Of a DNA stretch of 64,000 bases, positions 26,245 to 35,529 are shown piece by piece (the stretch's first letter is position 1; each line of letters starts with the position of its first letter). Below the pieces are notes generated by a model. That model ran no database searches. It was not told where the DNA came from and saw only the letters and a list, made by a program, of their open reading frames with translations. The stretch covers positions 3,318,001-3,382,000 of the forward strand of contig NZ_CP102258.1 in assembly GCF_025146565.1 (NCBI RefSeq), read 5' to 3'. The translations under genes and the position numbers were made by a program. The DNA comes from Bacteroides eggerthii. GTDB lineage: Bacteria > Bacteroidota > Bacteroidia > Bacteroidales > Bacteroidaceae.

Positions 26245-29200
26245 TCAAATGAATAGCCGGTAATCAAATGTCTGTTCGGATTTATGGCGCAACAAGTGGC
26301 TCACTTGTGCCAATGTATTGGAGGTGTCGATAGTTGCCGGCAATTTAGTATATAAATTAAATGAATTCCAATTCATCTTAGTGAATCCCAATATTTCAGT
26401 CGCAATTGTTTGCACTGTACTACTGCCTGAATATCGGGTTATTTTTAGCGGAGCAGGTATTCCAATTCCACCGGGATAATACGACAAACTCTCATTTCTT
26501 ATAGATGGCACAACTCCATGGGTCCACAGCAAAAAAGTATTATCAGATATTACAATATATGCTCCACGTTTGATAGGGTAATTATGAATGCCCACTCCAT
26601 AACGGTTTATATCATACGGTAATTCTTTCCGTTCGCACTCAAATTCGATGGTTAATAATTCTACAGTTTCTATACCGGCGGCTTTCAATGAATCCTTTAT
26701 TCCATTAATTTCGTCATTTCTAAAGTGTGTCCTTTTATGAATTACAACCCTAGTAGGAAGTTTGTCCATGGATTCAAGGAATAAATTTTGAATCATCGTG
26801 CCGAATTTATAGGCTTCTTCATAAGACATGTAAGGGTTGTTCTTTCTATCAAAAATAGGATTATTGACCTTTTGCAATTTGTATTTTAAACCTTCCCCAA
26901 AACGATTATAAATATGACTACATCCCATTACTACGTGTTGCTCATTATTCACCTTAGATAATATGCTGTAGCCAATACCTGCATAAGCGGTGTTCTCATC
27001 TAAAGACGCTAATGTCCATGGAGTTCGTAAAGATTTAACATATATAGCTAACGACAACCACCATATTTTCTCACATAGCATTATGTCAGTAAGAGTCTTT
27101 TCTTCAATTAATTGAGTTGTAATACCACGTGAAGCACAATAAGCTTTAATATAATTATGAAGATCTATCTTTTCGCCCTTATGATTCAATGTCTTGAATT
27201 TCTCCCATTCCTTGGGGATAAAAATAAGTATGACAGACTGTCCATTAATAGCCAGTCTATTAATTTTTAGTGTTATATCGGAAGCAATCTCAAATGCGGA
27301 AGTGTAATATAATTTCGAATATTGCCATTTATCTGTTCCCGGAGAAGGAATAAATAATTGGGTATGGTATGCGCTATTAAATCCGGGATAGTCTACAAGA
27401 TAATCGTGGTCTTTTTTTACTGGTGACAAGTTTCGCGATAGGTTAGAAATAAAACTGGCAAACCTACCTGACTTTTCTATAGGAGCTATCACACTTAATG
27501 ATACTCCGATAGAGAACTTTTCGTCTTTCCAATAATCTGTAGGCTTGTTTCTAACCAATCCACGCATTTGATTCCAATCAAAATTGTCCCTTTCTGCATT
27601 AATTGAGGGAAAACAAAGGAGAGGTTCCGGTATAATTCCACCTCTAAAAAGTATCCTGTTACTAAGTTGCTGTGGGATGATGATTGCAGGATCATGATCT
27701 TTTCCCAATAGAAGGGACAGCGAACTGTTATTGCTTATTTGAAATTGAAATCTTTCGTTGCCCTTAGGAATACAGAACTTCAAATGATTGCTCTTGAATA
27801 TGATACTTTCCCACTCCTTAAGTGTTTCGTCATATTTTTTATTCCATAGTTTAGAAAAGTACTGGCGAGAGAACTCCTGCCGTTGTTCTTTAGGCATATC
27901 CTTATCGGTAAAGAAAAGTTCAGGGCGCAGAGAAAGGGTTGCATACTCTTTGTCTTCGATAAAATTTAATCCAATAGACAGAGCATACAAAACGGGCATC
28001 CCATTCACATTCTTAAAAACTTTGTCACCCCAGATTAATCTTTTCCCGAAAGAACAATTTAGACATGTCAATTTGCTCAGCCCATATAAAATAGCTTTTA
28101 AAAATATTGATTTAAAAGCTCCATTAGCACTTATGTCCTTCAATGAAATAGGGGTTCTTACGATATCACCCGTAAAGTATTCTTTCAATTCAGATTCCAA
28201 GTCTGAATATGAAGCTATGGCATAGAGGGTTCCTTTTTGCTCGGCAATAAAAATAGGCTTATTTTTGACAACTTTTCGGATATCAACGATATTGGCACCA
28301 GATTTAAGATCTACTTTCAATAAGGAGTCCGGTAGTTTTATCGGATATAGATTGTCACGGAGTAGATAACGGGCACAATGTCCTTTCACTTTAAATGGTT
28401 CAAGTTTAACGCTCTCCCGATATTTCGCCATTTCAGACATCACGACATCATACATTTCTCTATTTCCATCAGACAAAGCTAACGATAATGATATCATCGT
28501 TTTATCAAAGCTCTCTACCTGAATATAAAAAGCTTCGCGACCGGAATTTCTAATATCTTGTATCAAAGACAAAACTTTAGAGGAAGGAGACTCCTCTATT
28601 CCACACCAATATAATCTGCCGGCTCCGGAAGTGGTAAATGTATTTTTCAAAGCGGACATCAATGAATTATCCCGACCGCTATAGCCTAATACAACCAAAT
28701 GCCTTGTTGTGAAATAGTAAGTCATAACCTGACAGAAAACTTCAGACTGGTTATCAAGTTCAGAAGAAGTATTTTTTAATGTCGAATATTTGTAGTCTCC
28801 ATGTAACGAGATACACATTAACTCTGTATTAGATATGGTTCTATAGATATCTTGTTGATTATCCAATGTTATGACTTTAGGTGTAATATTCATTTGATGA
28901 GCCGCTCTCTCTGTCATACCATCAAAATTAGTTGTCCAGACAGATTCTACTATCGAATACTTATTTAATAGACATAATAACCGATAACCGACATAGGGTA
29001 CTTTGTCGTGGATTAAACTATTAAAATAACGTACCCTGTCTGAAGCGATTGGATGAGCTTTTTCTGCATAGAAGACATACTCCTCTTCTGCTCCCAATGC
29101 AGGGTATCCTCCTTGCGCATCCAGCCATTTTTGAATTTGCGATTTCGCAAATTTAGAGCGTGCGTCCGGGAAATTTATACGGTGGCTTTCATTATATCGA

Positions 29201-29361
29201 CAGTATATTTCTCTTTTCCAATCCCAGATGCAATCCGATGCAGATTGTACGCCTGAAGACAATGAGGTTCCAGCTCCTAGTAAAAAACCGAATTTAGAAT
29301 CCCGGTTCTGTCGTACAGAACTTATAAATTCGCCATATTCTAATATATTATGACTCTCCAT
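26245..29361 (-). CDS. single-chain SIR2-APAZ-Argonaute (short pAgo fusion) defence protein
   Basis: 1038 residues. The N-terminal SIR2 NADase-type domain has FLLGAGTSLSSGV (26-38), WTTNFDGM (142-149), HGDY (187-190) and GYSGRD (226-231). Residues about 310-570 fit an APAZ-like linker. The C-terminal half is MID-PIWI: the guide 5'-phosphate pocket HNYIKAYCASRGITTQ with EEKTL (735-756), then LDENTAYAGIGYS (787-799), VVIHKRTHF (872-880) and FNLYTKLPATI (1001-1011). PIWI catalytic Asp residues are missing (Gly797, Thr878), as in short pAgos that sense rather than cut. Guide-directed detection of invader nucleic acid would turn on NAD depletion and abortive infection. Most systems of this SPARSA type use two genes; here all is one chain. 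It follows an ATPase gene by 44 bp. Confidence 0.88.
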   Translation of the reverse strand: MESHNILEYGEFISSVRQNRDSKFGFLLGAGTSLSSGVQSASDCIWDWKREIYCRYNESHRINFPDARSKFAKSQIQKWLDAQGGYPALGAEEEYVFYAEKAHPIASDRVRYFNSLIHDKVPYVGYRLLCLLNKYSIVESVWTTNFDGMTERAAHQMNITPKVITLDNQQDIYRTISNTELMCISLHGDYKYSTLKNTSSELDNQSEVFCQVMTYYFTTRHLVVLGYSGRDNSLMSALKNTFTTSGAGRLYWCGIEESPSSKVLSLIQDIRNSGREAFYIQVESFDKTMISLSLALSDGNREMYDVVMSEMAKYRESVKLEPFKVKGHCARYLLRDNLYPIKLPDSLLKVDLKSGANIVDIRKVVKNKPIFIAEQKGTLYAIASYSDLESELKEYFTGDIVRTPISLKDISANGAFKSIFLKAILYGLSKLTCLNCSFGKRLIWGDKVFKNVNGMPVLYALSIGLNFIEDKEYATLSLRPELFFTDKDMPKEQRQEFSRQYFSKLWNKKYDETLKEWESIIFKSNHLKFCIPKGNERFQFQISNNSSLSLLLGKDHDPAIIIPQQLSNRILFRGGIIPEPLLCFPSINAERDNFDWNQMRGLVRNKPTDYWKDEKFSIGVSLSVIAPIEKSGRFASFISNLSRNLSPVKKDHDYLVDYPGFNSAYHTQLFIPSPGTDKWQYSKLYYTSAFEIASDITLKINRLAINGQSVILIFIPKEWEKFKTLNHKGEKIDLHNYIKAYCASRGITTQLIEEKTLTDIMLCEKIWWLSLAIYVKSLRTPWTLASLDENTAYAGIGYSILSKVNNEQHVVMGCSHIYNRFGEGLKYKLQKVNNPIFDRKNNPYMSYEEAYKFGTMIQNLFLESMDKLPTRVVIHKRTHFRNDEINGIKDSLKAAGIETVELLTIEFECERKELPYDINRYGVGIHNYPIKRGAYIVISDNTFLLWTHGVVPSIRNESLSYYPGGIGIPAPLKITRYSGSSTVQTIATEILGFTKMNWNSFNLYTKLPATIDTSNTLAQVSHLLRHKSEQTFDYRLFI

Positions 29362-29405
29362 ATTACATAAAGGTAATTAACTGTTCTTTTCTAAAAGATA
29401 TTCGA

Positions 29406-30692
29406 CTATATGACAGGAACACAATATAATGGCATATTAATCATCCATTCCTCTTGTCTGTAATCGGACATGGAAGTTCGATATGCCGTATCGGGATGAT
29501 TATCCAAAACAAACTGTCTGAGGCTTTTGGCTTTAAGGTTTTCTTCCGCCTTTACTTCAATCGGGATTATACCATCACCGTTAGTCTGTATTAAAAAGTC
29601 TATTTCCTGACGGGCATTCGGTTTAGACCAGTAGAATGGTTCATGTTTCAATTTAAGCTGCTGCAAGACATATTGCTCTGTCAACGCACCTTTGAATTCC
29701 GTGAAAATATTGTTACCTCTGACTATAGTATCCGAATCCAGCCCGCACATGGCTCCCAGCAAACCTATATCCACGGCAAAAATCTTAAAAGCAGATTTGT
29801 CCTCGTAGCTCTTTAACGGCAGGCGGGGTGCGGACACATTGTTGACACGATGAATCAGTCCACCGTCGAAAAGCCACTGAAAGGCAATCTCGTATTCCCG
29901 TGCCCGGGCGCCTTCCCTGACAACTCCGTACAGAAACTTACGGTTCTCCTTACTGAGTTGAGCAGGCAAAGAATTCCATAGTTGTCTTATACGCGGGACA
30001 ATCTCTTCCGGGGCATGTTTTGAAAAATCCCTGTCATAGCTTTCAAGTATTTCATTTTGAATATCCCTGACTTCAAGCCAGTCGCGTGTTTCGCTGAATG
30101 CCAGAACAGCCTCCGGCATACCCCCGACATAATAATAATGTTTGAGCAGGTCCTTCAGTTTGGGTCCGAAAAGTCTGATATTCTCCCAATCACGCTTTGC
30201 GATAAATCCAGCCAATGCTTGTTCCCCGACTGCATCAAGGAACTCAAGAAAACTCATGGGATGAAGTGTCATGAACTGTACCTTGCCGACAGGAAAAGAG
30301 GCTTGTCTGTGCAGTTCCAGCCCTAAAAGAGAACCGGCAGCAATAATATGATAATCAGAGGCATTTTCATAAAAATATTTCAATGCGGTAACACCATTCG
30401 GAGCCTCTTGAATTTCATCAAGAAAAATCAGTGTCTTGCCAGGTATGCAGTTCTGATGGGCAGCGGCTCCTATGGCAGAAATTATCCTTGTCACGTCAAA
30501 GTCCGTTTCAAACAGATTGCGTAAATATATTTGCTCCTCAAAATTTATATACGCAATATTATCATAGTGCTTACAAGCAAAGTCCTTTACGAGCCAAGTC
30601 TTTCCAACCTGCCTAGCTCCTTCTACTATAAGTGGTTTGCGTCTACGGGCATCTTTCCACCTAACCAGCTCATTTATAGCATATCTATCCAT
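29406..30692 (-). CDS. AAA_14/DUF4143 family ATPase
   Basis: 428 residues. Walker A is GARQVGKTW at 20-28 and Walker B LIFLDEIQEAP near 88-98; IIAAGSLLGLEL gives the sensor strand, and the C-terminal DUF4143 nuclease-like domain has the IDFLIQT/IIPIEVKAEENLKAKSL pattern with acidic and Lys residues of a PD-(D/E)xK fold. The family is widespread and poorly understood. It precedes the SIR2-Argonaute gene on the same strand, separated by 44 bp. Co-transcription is likely, but a shared function is not shown. Its upstream region has three 33-bp-spaced repeats. Confidence 0.85.
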   Translation of the reverse strand: MDRYAINELVRWKDARRRKPLIVEGARQVGKTWLVKDFACKHYDNIAYINFEEQIYLRNLFETDFDVTRIISAIGAAAHQNCIPGKTLIFLDEIQEAPNGVTALKYFYENASDYHIIAAGSLLGLELHRQASFPVGKVQFMTLHPMSFLEFLDAVGEQALAGFIAKRDWENIRLFGPKLKDLLKHYYYVGGMPEAVLAFSETRDWLEVRDIQNEILESYDRDFSKHAPEEIVPRIRQLWNSLPAQLSKENRKFLYGVVREGARAREYEIAFQWLFDGGLIHRVNNVSAPRLPLKSYEDKSAFKIFAVDIGLLGAMCGLDSDTIVRGNNIFTEFKGALTEQYVLQQLKLKHEPFYWSKPNARQEIDFLIQTNGDGIIPIEVKAEENLKAKSLRQFVLDNHPDTAYRTSMSDYRQEEWMINMPLYCVPVI

Positions 30693-30716
30693 AATTAGAG
30701 TGTCTATTCACATTTA

Positions 30717-30792
30717 ATGAATGAAATACACTGCAAATATACACATAAAATGAATGAAAAACAATAAGATTACACACATAAAATGAATGAAA
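30717..30792 (-). promoter_or_regulatory. three 33-bp-period repeats at the ATPase/SIR2-Ago promoter
   Basis: The 10-mer ATGAATGAAA occurs at 30717-30726, 30750-30759 and 30783-30792, exactly 33 bp apart (about three helical turns). The last two are part of the identical 19-mer ACACATAAAATGAATGAAA. A minus-strand -7 box TATATTTG (30734-30741) lies between copies one and two. The layout suggests an operator bound cooperatively by a regulator. Confidence 0.6.
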
Positions 30793-30884
30793 GGAAAATA
30801 TAAAAACGCATCATTACACCGGCTTCAAAAGTTATTTCCCATACTCCCTTCATTCCGTATATGTCAGAATGTCCCTCAATACCC

Positions 30885-31152
30885 ATCCTCCAGCAACTTC
30901 TCCATATCGGAACGATAGTAAAGTACTTTGCCTCCTAACTTGATATAAGATATCTTCCCTTCGACGATAGTTCTGGAGATTCCTGCGGCTGATTTTTAGT
31001 TTCACGGCAGTTCCTTGCCAGTGCAATAGTGTTTCCTGCCTAGCAACGGCTTATCTTATTGTAAGCCAGTGTGCTATTTTCCCGCATCGTCTGTAGGGAT
31101 CTCGGACCGATGCCGAACAGCCTACATATGGCATCACTGCCAAGCCATTAAA
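30885..31152 (-). pseudogene. decayed copy of the HTH excisionase gene pair
   Basis: The plus-strand stretch 30925-31020 closely follows 33397-33500, and 31051-31150 follows 33740-33880 (for example cccgcatcgtctgtagg is shared with one copy of each). The order of the two genes is the same as in the intact pair, but the sequence between them is missing and frames are broken. This is a degraded duplicate of the two genes at 33326-33984. Together the copies bracket the block at 31.2-33.2 kb. Confidence 0.7.
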
Positions 31153-31191
31153 GTTTCATTGTTTTCTCATTTGGATTTTAGAAATATTCTA

Positions 31192-31419
31192 ATGAAAGAT
31201 AAAGCATGGGCAACATACCTGCATGCTTATGTTAAATATATAGAGGAAAATGCATTGACAAACAGCTCTTTAAGGGAACAATTCGGTGCTGCGGAATCTT
31301 CATCAGGTAGTATCTCACGATTGATAAAAGATGTTTTAAATGGTAAATTAATAAAACCTGGAGATACTAATACAGCCCACTCGTTATATGAAATACATTC
31401 CAATATGGGGTTGATTTAA
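31192..31419 (+). pseudogene. C-terminal fragment of a winged-helix/ATP-binding (AlbA_2-type) protein
   Basis: A 75-codon frame from ATG 31192 contains YIEENALTNSSLREQFG and SGSISRLIKDVLNGKLIKPGD, the last winged-helix segment seen in AlbA_2/RecG-like transcription regulators of Bacteroidota. Nothing of the N-terminal ATP-binding part is present upstream, where the sequence is the decayed HTH pair. It is most likely a truncated gene, though expression as a small DNA-binding peptide is possible. Confidence 0.5.
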
Positions 31420-31799
31420 CTTGCTGGTAACTTGCTATATTAGCAGTGTGTGCATTTATATTGTTAATTTACAGCTATTTATTTATTGAATCTAGCTTGT
31501 TAGTAAGCTGCCAGGTGGAATTGGTGGTAATAATGCAATTACTGATTTTGAGAAAAGTCAGAAAATAATAGAGAGAATCCATTATTTTCCATATCTTTAT
31601 CATCATCTAGTCATTACACTTTTATTTGAAGCAAGATAAAGAAGATAGCACGTTACAAATCCATTACCTATTCCTTTAAGATGGATTTGCAGACATTTGA
31701 AAGAACTACCAGAATTAAAACAAAAAAGGTTTAGTATTGAAGGAGATTAAAAAAAAATGATAAATAAATTGTTATTATTTTATACATATTTTATTGTTT
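31420..31799. other. AT-rich intergenic region before the PIN-like gene
   Basis: No gene recognised. AAGGAGA at 31739 is followed at 31757 by a short ATG frame of about 40 codons in a different frame from the PIN-like gene; I cannot tell whether it is translated. No convincing promoter box seen. Confidence 0.3.
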
Positions 31800-33188
31800 A
31801 TGGTTACAATATATTTAGACAAACAAGTATTCAGCCATCTATTCAATGTAAGGGAAGAGAAATACCGTCTCTTGCGTGAAAAGATATTGTCTCACAAGGA
31901 TGAGTTTCTTTTTTTCTATTCAAATGCTCATTTATTTGATTTGCAAGATGATAAAACGAATATTAAATATGCGGAAATGGAATTTATGCAATCGATAGTT
32001 GGCGAAAATCGTTTAATATATGAAAGCAATAAACTGGAAGTTATGAAGCAATCCCCACGCAAGGCTTTTGAGACTATAGGCAAAGTAGATGATTTCTCCT
32101 GGCTTGAAAATTTTGATTTCTCACAAATAACAGAAGAGCAGCGAAATGCTATCAATAACATTGTTGATATTAGCATTAAGGATTTAAAGGGAGAATTGGA
32201 TTTTGATTGGCTAACAAAAAGAGTTCCAGTTTCAGCTAACGGACTCCAAGTAGATCCTCCGTTTTTTACATCATTAATGAAATTTGTATCCCACAATTTT
32301 TATGAGAATAAGGAGCCATACAAAATTATAAGAGACAATACTATTGCTAGATATAATCCTACATTGATTACAGCAGAAGGTGAAAATGTTTTTAACGAAC
32401 AGTTAGCCTCATCTCCATTAGGATTATCCTTCTTAGATATAATTAAAGCTACTTTAACTCAAACAGGGTTATCATCTACTGATTTTGCAACGGTATATTA
32501 TATGTCATATATGCTTCTTGACCTATTTGGAGTAAATAAAGAAACTCGGAAGAAGGTTAAGTTTAAAAATATGCAAGTAGATTGTTGCCATAGTTTCTTC
32601 GGCTCATACTGCGATTGTATAGTTAGTGATGACGAAGGTATGTGCTTAAAGAGCAAAACATTATACAAACTTTTCAATTTCGGTACTGAAGTATATTCAA
32701 TAGATGAGTTTATAGAAAAATTTGATGAAGCAATAAATAACAATAAAAAATCTGTATATAAATATTTTGATGAAATCCTTTGCGATTATACTAAAAGGCA
32801 AGTAATTAGAGTCGAAACAAAACCTGGGCAATCTCTAACTTATTTGAATACTTCCAATAAGTACTTCGGATATTTCAATTGTATGATAGAAAGAAAATCA
32901 AAAGATGAAACAGTTATTATACTTCATAAGAACAATGACCTGAAGCAACCTATTCTGATGAGAGAAGTAGAGATTATAGTTAATCGAATTGTTAGAGTAT
33001 TTAATAGCATGGGAGCTGCTTTTGCTTTATTCGATGAAGCAGTGGAAGTTCCTCAATTAAAAGCTAACAATTGGAATAGAATCCTAATGTTAAATGATGC
33101 TGATGTATGTTTGACTAAATTCAAAGATACACCTATGTTGTGTTTATGGGTCAAGTTAAAACGGCCAATATCACAGAATCAAGATTAA
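31800..33188 (+). CDS. PIN-like domain protein, possible defence nuclease
   Basis: 462 residues from the ATG at 31800; two codons upstream is only a TTG. The start TIYLDKQVFSHLFN gives the first acidic residue of a PIN-like fold (Asp at the end of strand one), and MQVDCCHSFFGSYCDCIVSDDEG followed by KSKTLYKLFNFGTEVYSIDEF resembles the last PIN strands, with an Asp pair and then a loop into the final strand. Between them lies a long helical insertion (about 60-260), and an added C-terminal domain starts near 340. It has lower G+C than the ICE genes on either side, so it is probably a transferred cargo gene. Specific family unknown. Confidence 0.6.
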   Translation: MVTIYLDKQVFSHLFNVREEKYRLLREKILSHKDEFLFFYSNAHLFDLQDDKTNIKYAEMEFMQSIVGENRLIYESNKLEVMKQSPRKAFETIGKVDDFSWLENFDFSQITEEQRNAINNIVDISIKDLKGELDFDWLTKRVPVSANGLQVDPPFFTSLMKFVSHNFYENKEPYKIIRDNTIARYNPTLITAEGENVFNEQLASSPLGLSFLDIIKATLTQTGLSSTDFATVYYMSYMLLDLFGVNKETRKKVKFKNMQVDCCHSFFGSYCDCIVSDDEGMCLKSKTLYKLFNFGTEVYSIDEFIEKFDEAINNNKKSVYKYFDEILCDYTKRQVIRVETKPGQSLTYLNTSNKYFGYFNCMIERKSKDETVIILHKNNDLKQPILMREVEIIVNRIVRVFNSMGAAFALFDEAVEVPQLKANNWNRILMLNDADVCLTKFKDTPMLCLWVKLKRPISQNQD

Positions 33189-33325
33189 AGAAACAAAAAA
33201 ATCTTGCAACAAGCTACTTCCTTTTTTGACATCATACCATAAAGCAAGTTGCTTTCACTCATAATTTCTATACCCGGAAGGTAGTTTCATGAAATAAAAG
33301 CAACTTTACGAGGGTAGATTCAAGT

Positions 33326-33646
33326 TTATCTATTCAGACGATACGCTTCCTTGTACCCGTCCATCAGCACCCGTTCTATGTCAGAAGCCCTATACAGAAT
33401 TTTTCCGCCTACCTGGGTATATGGCAGTATGCCGTTGTTTCGGTAGTCCTGGAGGCTCCTGCGGCTGACTTTCAGTTTCACCGCCAGTTCCTTGTCCGTA
33501 TAATAGCGTTCCCCGTCCAGTGACAGTTTATTGTTGTCGCGTATTTTCTCCACCCTGCTTGAAAGGTCTTCCAGCAACGAGAAAAAGGCCCTCACGCGCA
33601 TGTCGTTTTCCGGTGTCAGCAACCGGATATTGCCATTATCATTCAT
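33326..33646 (-). CDS. HTH (MerR/excisionase-like) DNA-binding protein, ICE regulator 2
   Basis: 106 residues. The winged-helix unit is YTDKELAVKLKVSRRSLQDYRNN with GGKILYRASDIERVL (about 47-95), of the helix-turn-helix 17 / excisionase type. It is 11 bp after a paralogous gene and is the kind of small protein that controls excision in CTnDOT-like elements. A degraded copy lies at 30.9-31.0 kb. Confidence 0.85.
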   Translation of the reverse strand: MNDNGNIRLLTPENDMRVRAFFSLLEDLSSRVEKIRDNNKLSLDGERYYTDKELAVKLKVSRRSLQDYRNNGILPYTQVGGKILYRASDIERVLMDGYKEAYRLNR

Positions 33647-33657
33647 AAGCCCGGTAT

Positions 33658-33984
33658 TTATAGGTTGTTGATATTGTATTCCCTTCCTTTATTGGCACCA
33701 ATACGCCGTTTCATTTCCACCACGGGAAAGACAGCCTTCACATCCTCCGGCCTGTAATACACTTTGTGGCTTATCTTGGTGTAAGCCAGCGTACCGTTCT
33801 CCCGCATCGTCTGTAGGGTTCTCAGACTGATACCGAGCAGTTTGCACACGTCACTGCTTTCAAGCCATTCCCTCTCTCCCAAATCCTCATGTTCCCGGCA
33901 GAGCCGTTCCACCTTTCTTGCGAAATTCTCGAACCCCGAGAGCATCCTCTCGAAAGTCGCCTTGTCTATAACCACTACTTCCAT
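33658..33984 (-). CDS. HTH (MerR/excisionase-like) DNA-binding protein, ICE regulator 1
   Basis: 108 residues. After a helical start (DKATFERMLSGFENFARKVE) comes WLESSDVCKLLGISLRTLQTMRENG, then a KVYYRPEDVKAVF wing. It pairs with the next gene at 33326-33646 in one short operon. It probably regulates integration/excision or transfer genes of the inner element. The degraded copy at 31.05-31.15 kb preserves the helix region. Confidence 0.85.
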   Translation of the reverse strand: MEVVVIDKATFERMLSGFENFARKVERLCREHEDLGEREWLESSDVCKLLGISLRTLQTMRENGTLAYTKISHKVYYRPEDVKAVFPVVEMKRRIGANKGREYNINNL

Positions 33985-34419
33985 ATTCCTGTAAATTTAA
34001 GTTTGACATTGATTTTTACTGTAAAACGGAACGGTGGACAGATGATATCGGAAAGGGATTCATGTGTCCGAGAAACCGTTTCGGAAGCGAAGAAAATAAA
34101 AAAACGGGAACTCTCTGCAAACCGGACGGCACGTGTCACCGGCAGACATTCTTTTTCACCGTCAGGTGAAAAATCCAGAGGCGGAAAACCTCAAAAGACA
34201 CCCTCATTTCTTTGAAGCAAAGGTAGCCGTTCCCCACCGGGGCGCAAGGCCGGGCCCTGCGGGTCGGCGGGGAAAAAATCATCCTCACGCTCCGCGCTCC
34301 GGTATTTTTTCCTGCCGAGCCTTGACACCTTTCCGGCGGGAGAACGGCTGTAAGGCATACAAAGAAACAAGAGTGCCTGCACCACAGGCCGGATGTCTAA
34401 CAGATAAAAATCAAAAGAT
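33985..34419. other. non-coding ICE region between the HTH pair and the sigma-like gene
   Basis: No gene. It has a perfect 9-bp hairpin TTTTTCACC-gtca-GGTGAAAAA (34152-34173) and a very G+C-rich segment at about 34230-34330. It must hold the divergent control region for the HTH pair and the sigma-like gene; a minus-strand TACCTTTG occurs at 34218-34225. Confidence 0.5.
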
Positions 34420-34980
34420 ATGGCAACAAAAGACGTGAAAGACTTCAACGGATGGTTCAACCGTTCATACGCGAGACTAAAAGAGAGTGTATCCCTTTAC
34501 GGGAAAATTGACGAGGACGCATTCCATGACGCGTATCTGGCAGTAAGGAAACAGGTGATGTTCTCAAACAACGGAATAGAGGACTTGGAATCCTACTTCT
34601 TCGGATGCTATCGGAGAATCCTGCAATCGGGAACAAGGGAAGACAGCCGTTACGACAACCCCGGAGACGAGTATTTCATGAGACTGGGTGAGTCGGACTG
34701 CACGGAAGAGACGGAGGAACGGGAAGAGATGCTTACCGGGTGCGACAGGCTGGTAAGGGACATACAGAAGTTCCTCAGGCGGCACTTCTCCTACGAGGAT
34801 TACAGGATATTCATGCTGCGGTTTTACGAGACCGGCAGCTCGTTCCGTACCATCGCCAGGCACATGGGCGAGAAAACATCGGTGGTAACACGCAGGGCAC
34901 AGGCCATGATGGAGTCCGTCCGGGCGAACCGGAGATTCATTGCCCAAAGAAGACTGATCACGGCAGGCGAGGCGGCATGA
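34420..34980 (+). CDS. sigma-70-like (ECF-type) regulatory protein of the ICE
   Basis: 186 residues. The N-terminal part (NRSYARLKESVSLYGKIDEDAFHDAYLAVRKQV) resembles sigma region 2, and the C-terminal part (YEDYRIFMLRFYETGSSFRTIARHMGEKTSVVTRRAQ) is a region-4-like helix-turn-helix. Similar small sigma-like proteins occur in Bacteroides conjugative elements. It probably directs transcription of element genes. The start ATG follows an A-rich leader. Confidence 0.7.
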   Translation: MATKDVKDFNGWFNRSYARLKESVSLYGKIDEDAFHDAYLAVRKQVMFSNNGIEDLESYFFGCYRRILQSGTREDSRYDNPGDEYFMRLGESDCTEETEEREEMLTGCDRLVRDIQKFLRRHFSYEDYRIFMLRFYETGSSFRTIARHMGEKTSVVTRRAQAMMESVRANRRFIAQRRLITAGEAA

Positions 34981-35025
34981 CAAGTATAATGACAGACAAT
35001 GTATAACTATAAAATGCAAATGATT

Positions 35026-35439
35026 ATGAAACTGACTATTTATGACAAGAGCAATTCACATCCGGCACTGTCCTACAAGGGAAAACGGATCATCACGGTA
35101 TGTCGTGACGGCAGCATGTACCTGAGCAGGATGTTGAGCAGGGAACTGAACCTGCACGCCGGCAACCGTCTGGGAATCGCCAGGGACGATGACAGACCGA
35201 AAGACTGGTACATGTTCGTATCGGATGACGAGAACGGTTTTATGGTATGGAACGACCCGCGTTGCGCACGTTTCTCCAACAGCTTCATAGCCGGAATGAT
35301 ACTCGATGCCGCGAAGGTGGAGAAATGTGCCGGGTTTATGGTGGCGAGGGAGCCGGTGAAGGTGGACGGCAGACTCTGTTACAGGATAATACTCGACAAC
35401 CCGATACCGAAAGGAACGAGAGTCACCGGTACGAGATAG
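35026..35439 (+). CDS. unknown conserved ICE protein
   Basis: About 137 residues starting MKLTIYDKS; an in-frame ATG at 34999 adds nine residues. A beta-rich N-terminus (HPALSYKGKRIITVCRDGSMYLSRML) and compact size suggest a small globular cytoplasmic protein. It follows the sigma-like gene by 18-45 bp in one unit. I do not know its function; position suggests early ICE regulation. Confidence 0.55.
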   Translation: MKLTIYDKSNSHPALSYKGKRIITVCRDGSMYLSRMLSRELNLHAGNRLGIARDDDRPKDWYMFVSDDENGFMVWNDPRCARFSNSFIAGMILDAAKVEKCAGFMVAREPVKVDGRLCYRIILDNPIPKGTRVTGTR

Positions 35440-35529
35440 GCACAAGGTCGTGAAAGAGAAAGCAGGGGCATTCGGCAGCAGGAAGAGATTCCTACTGTCG
35501 GGTGTCCCTTTTCTCATGTGAACGGAATA

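Noticed and set aside
26245..30692. ATPase and SIR2-Argonaute as one known two-gene system
   Set aside because: AAA_14/DUF4143 ATPases are widespread and not an established partner of short Argonautes; co-transcription alone is not enough.
31794..31799. TTG start for the PIN-like gene
   Set aside because: An ATG two codons later is more likely and fits the beginning of the PIN-like strand.
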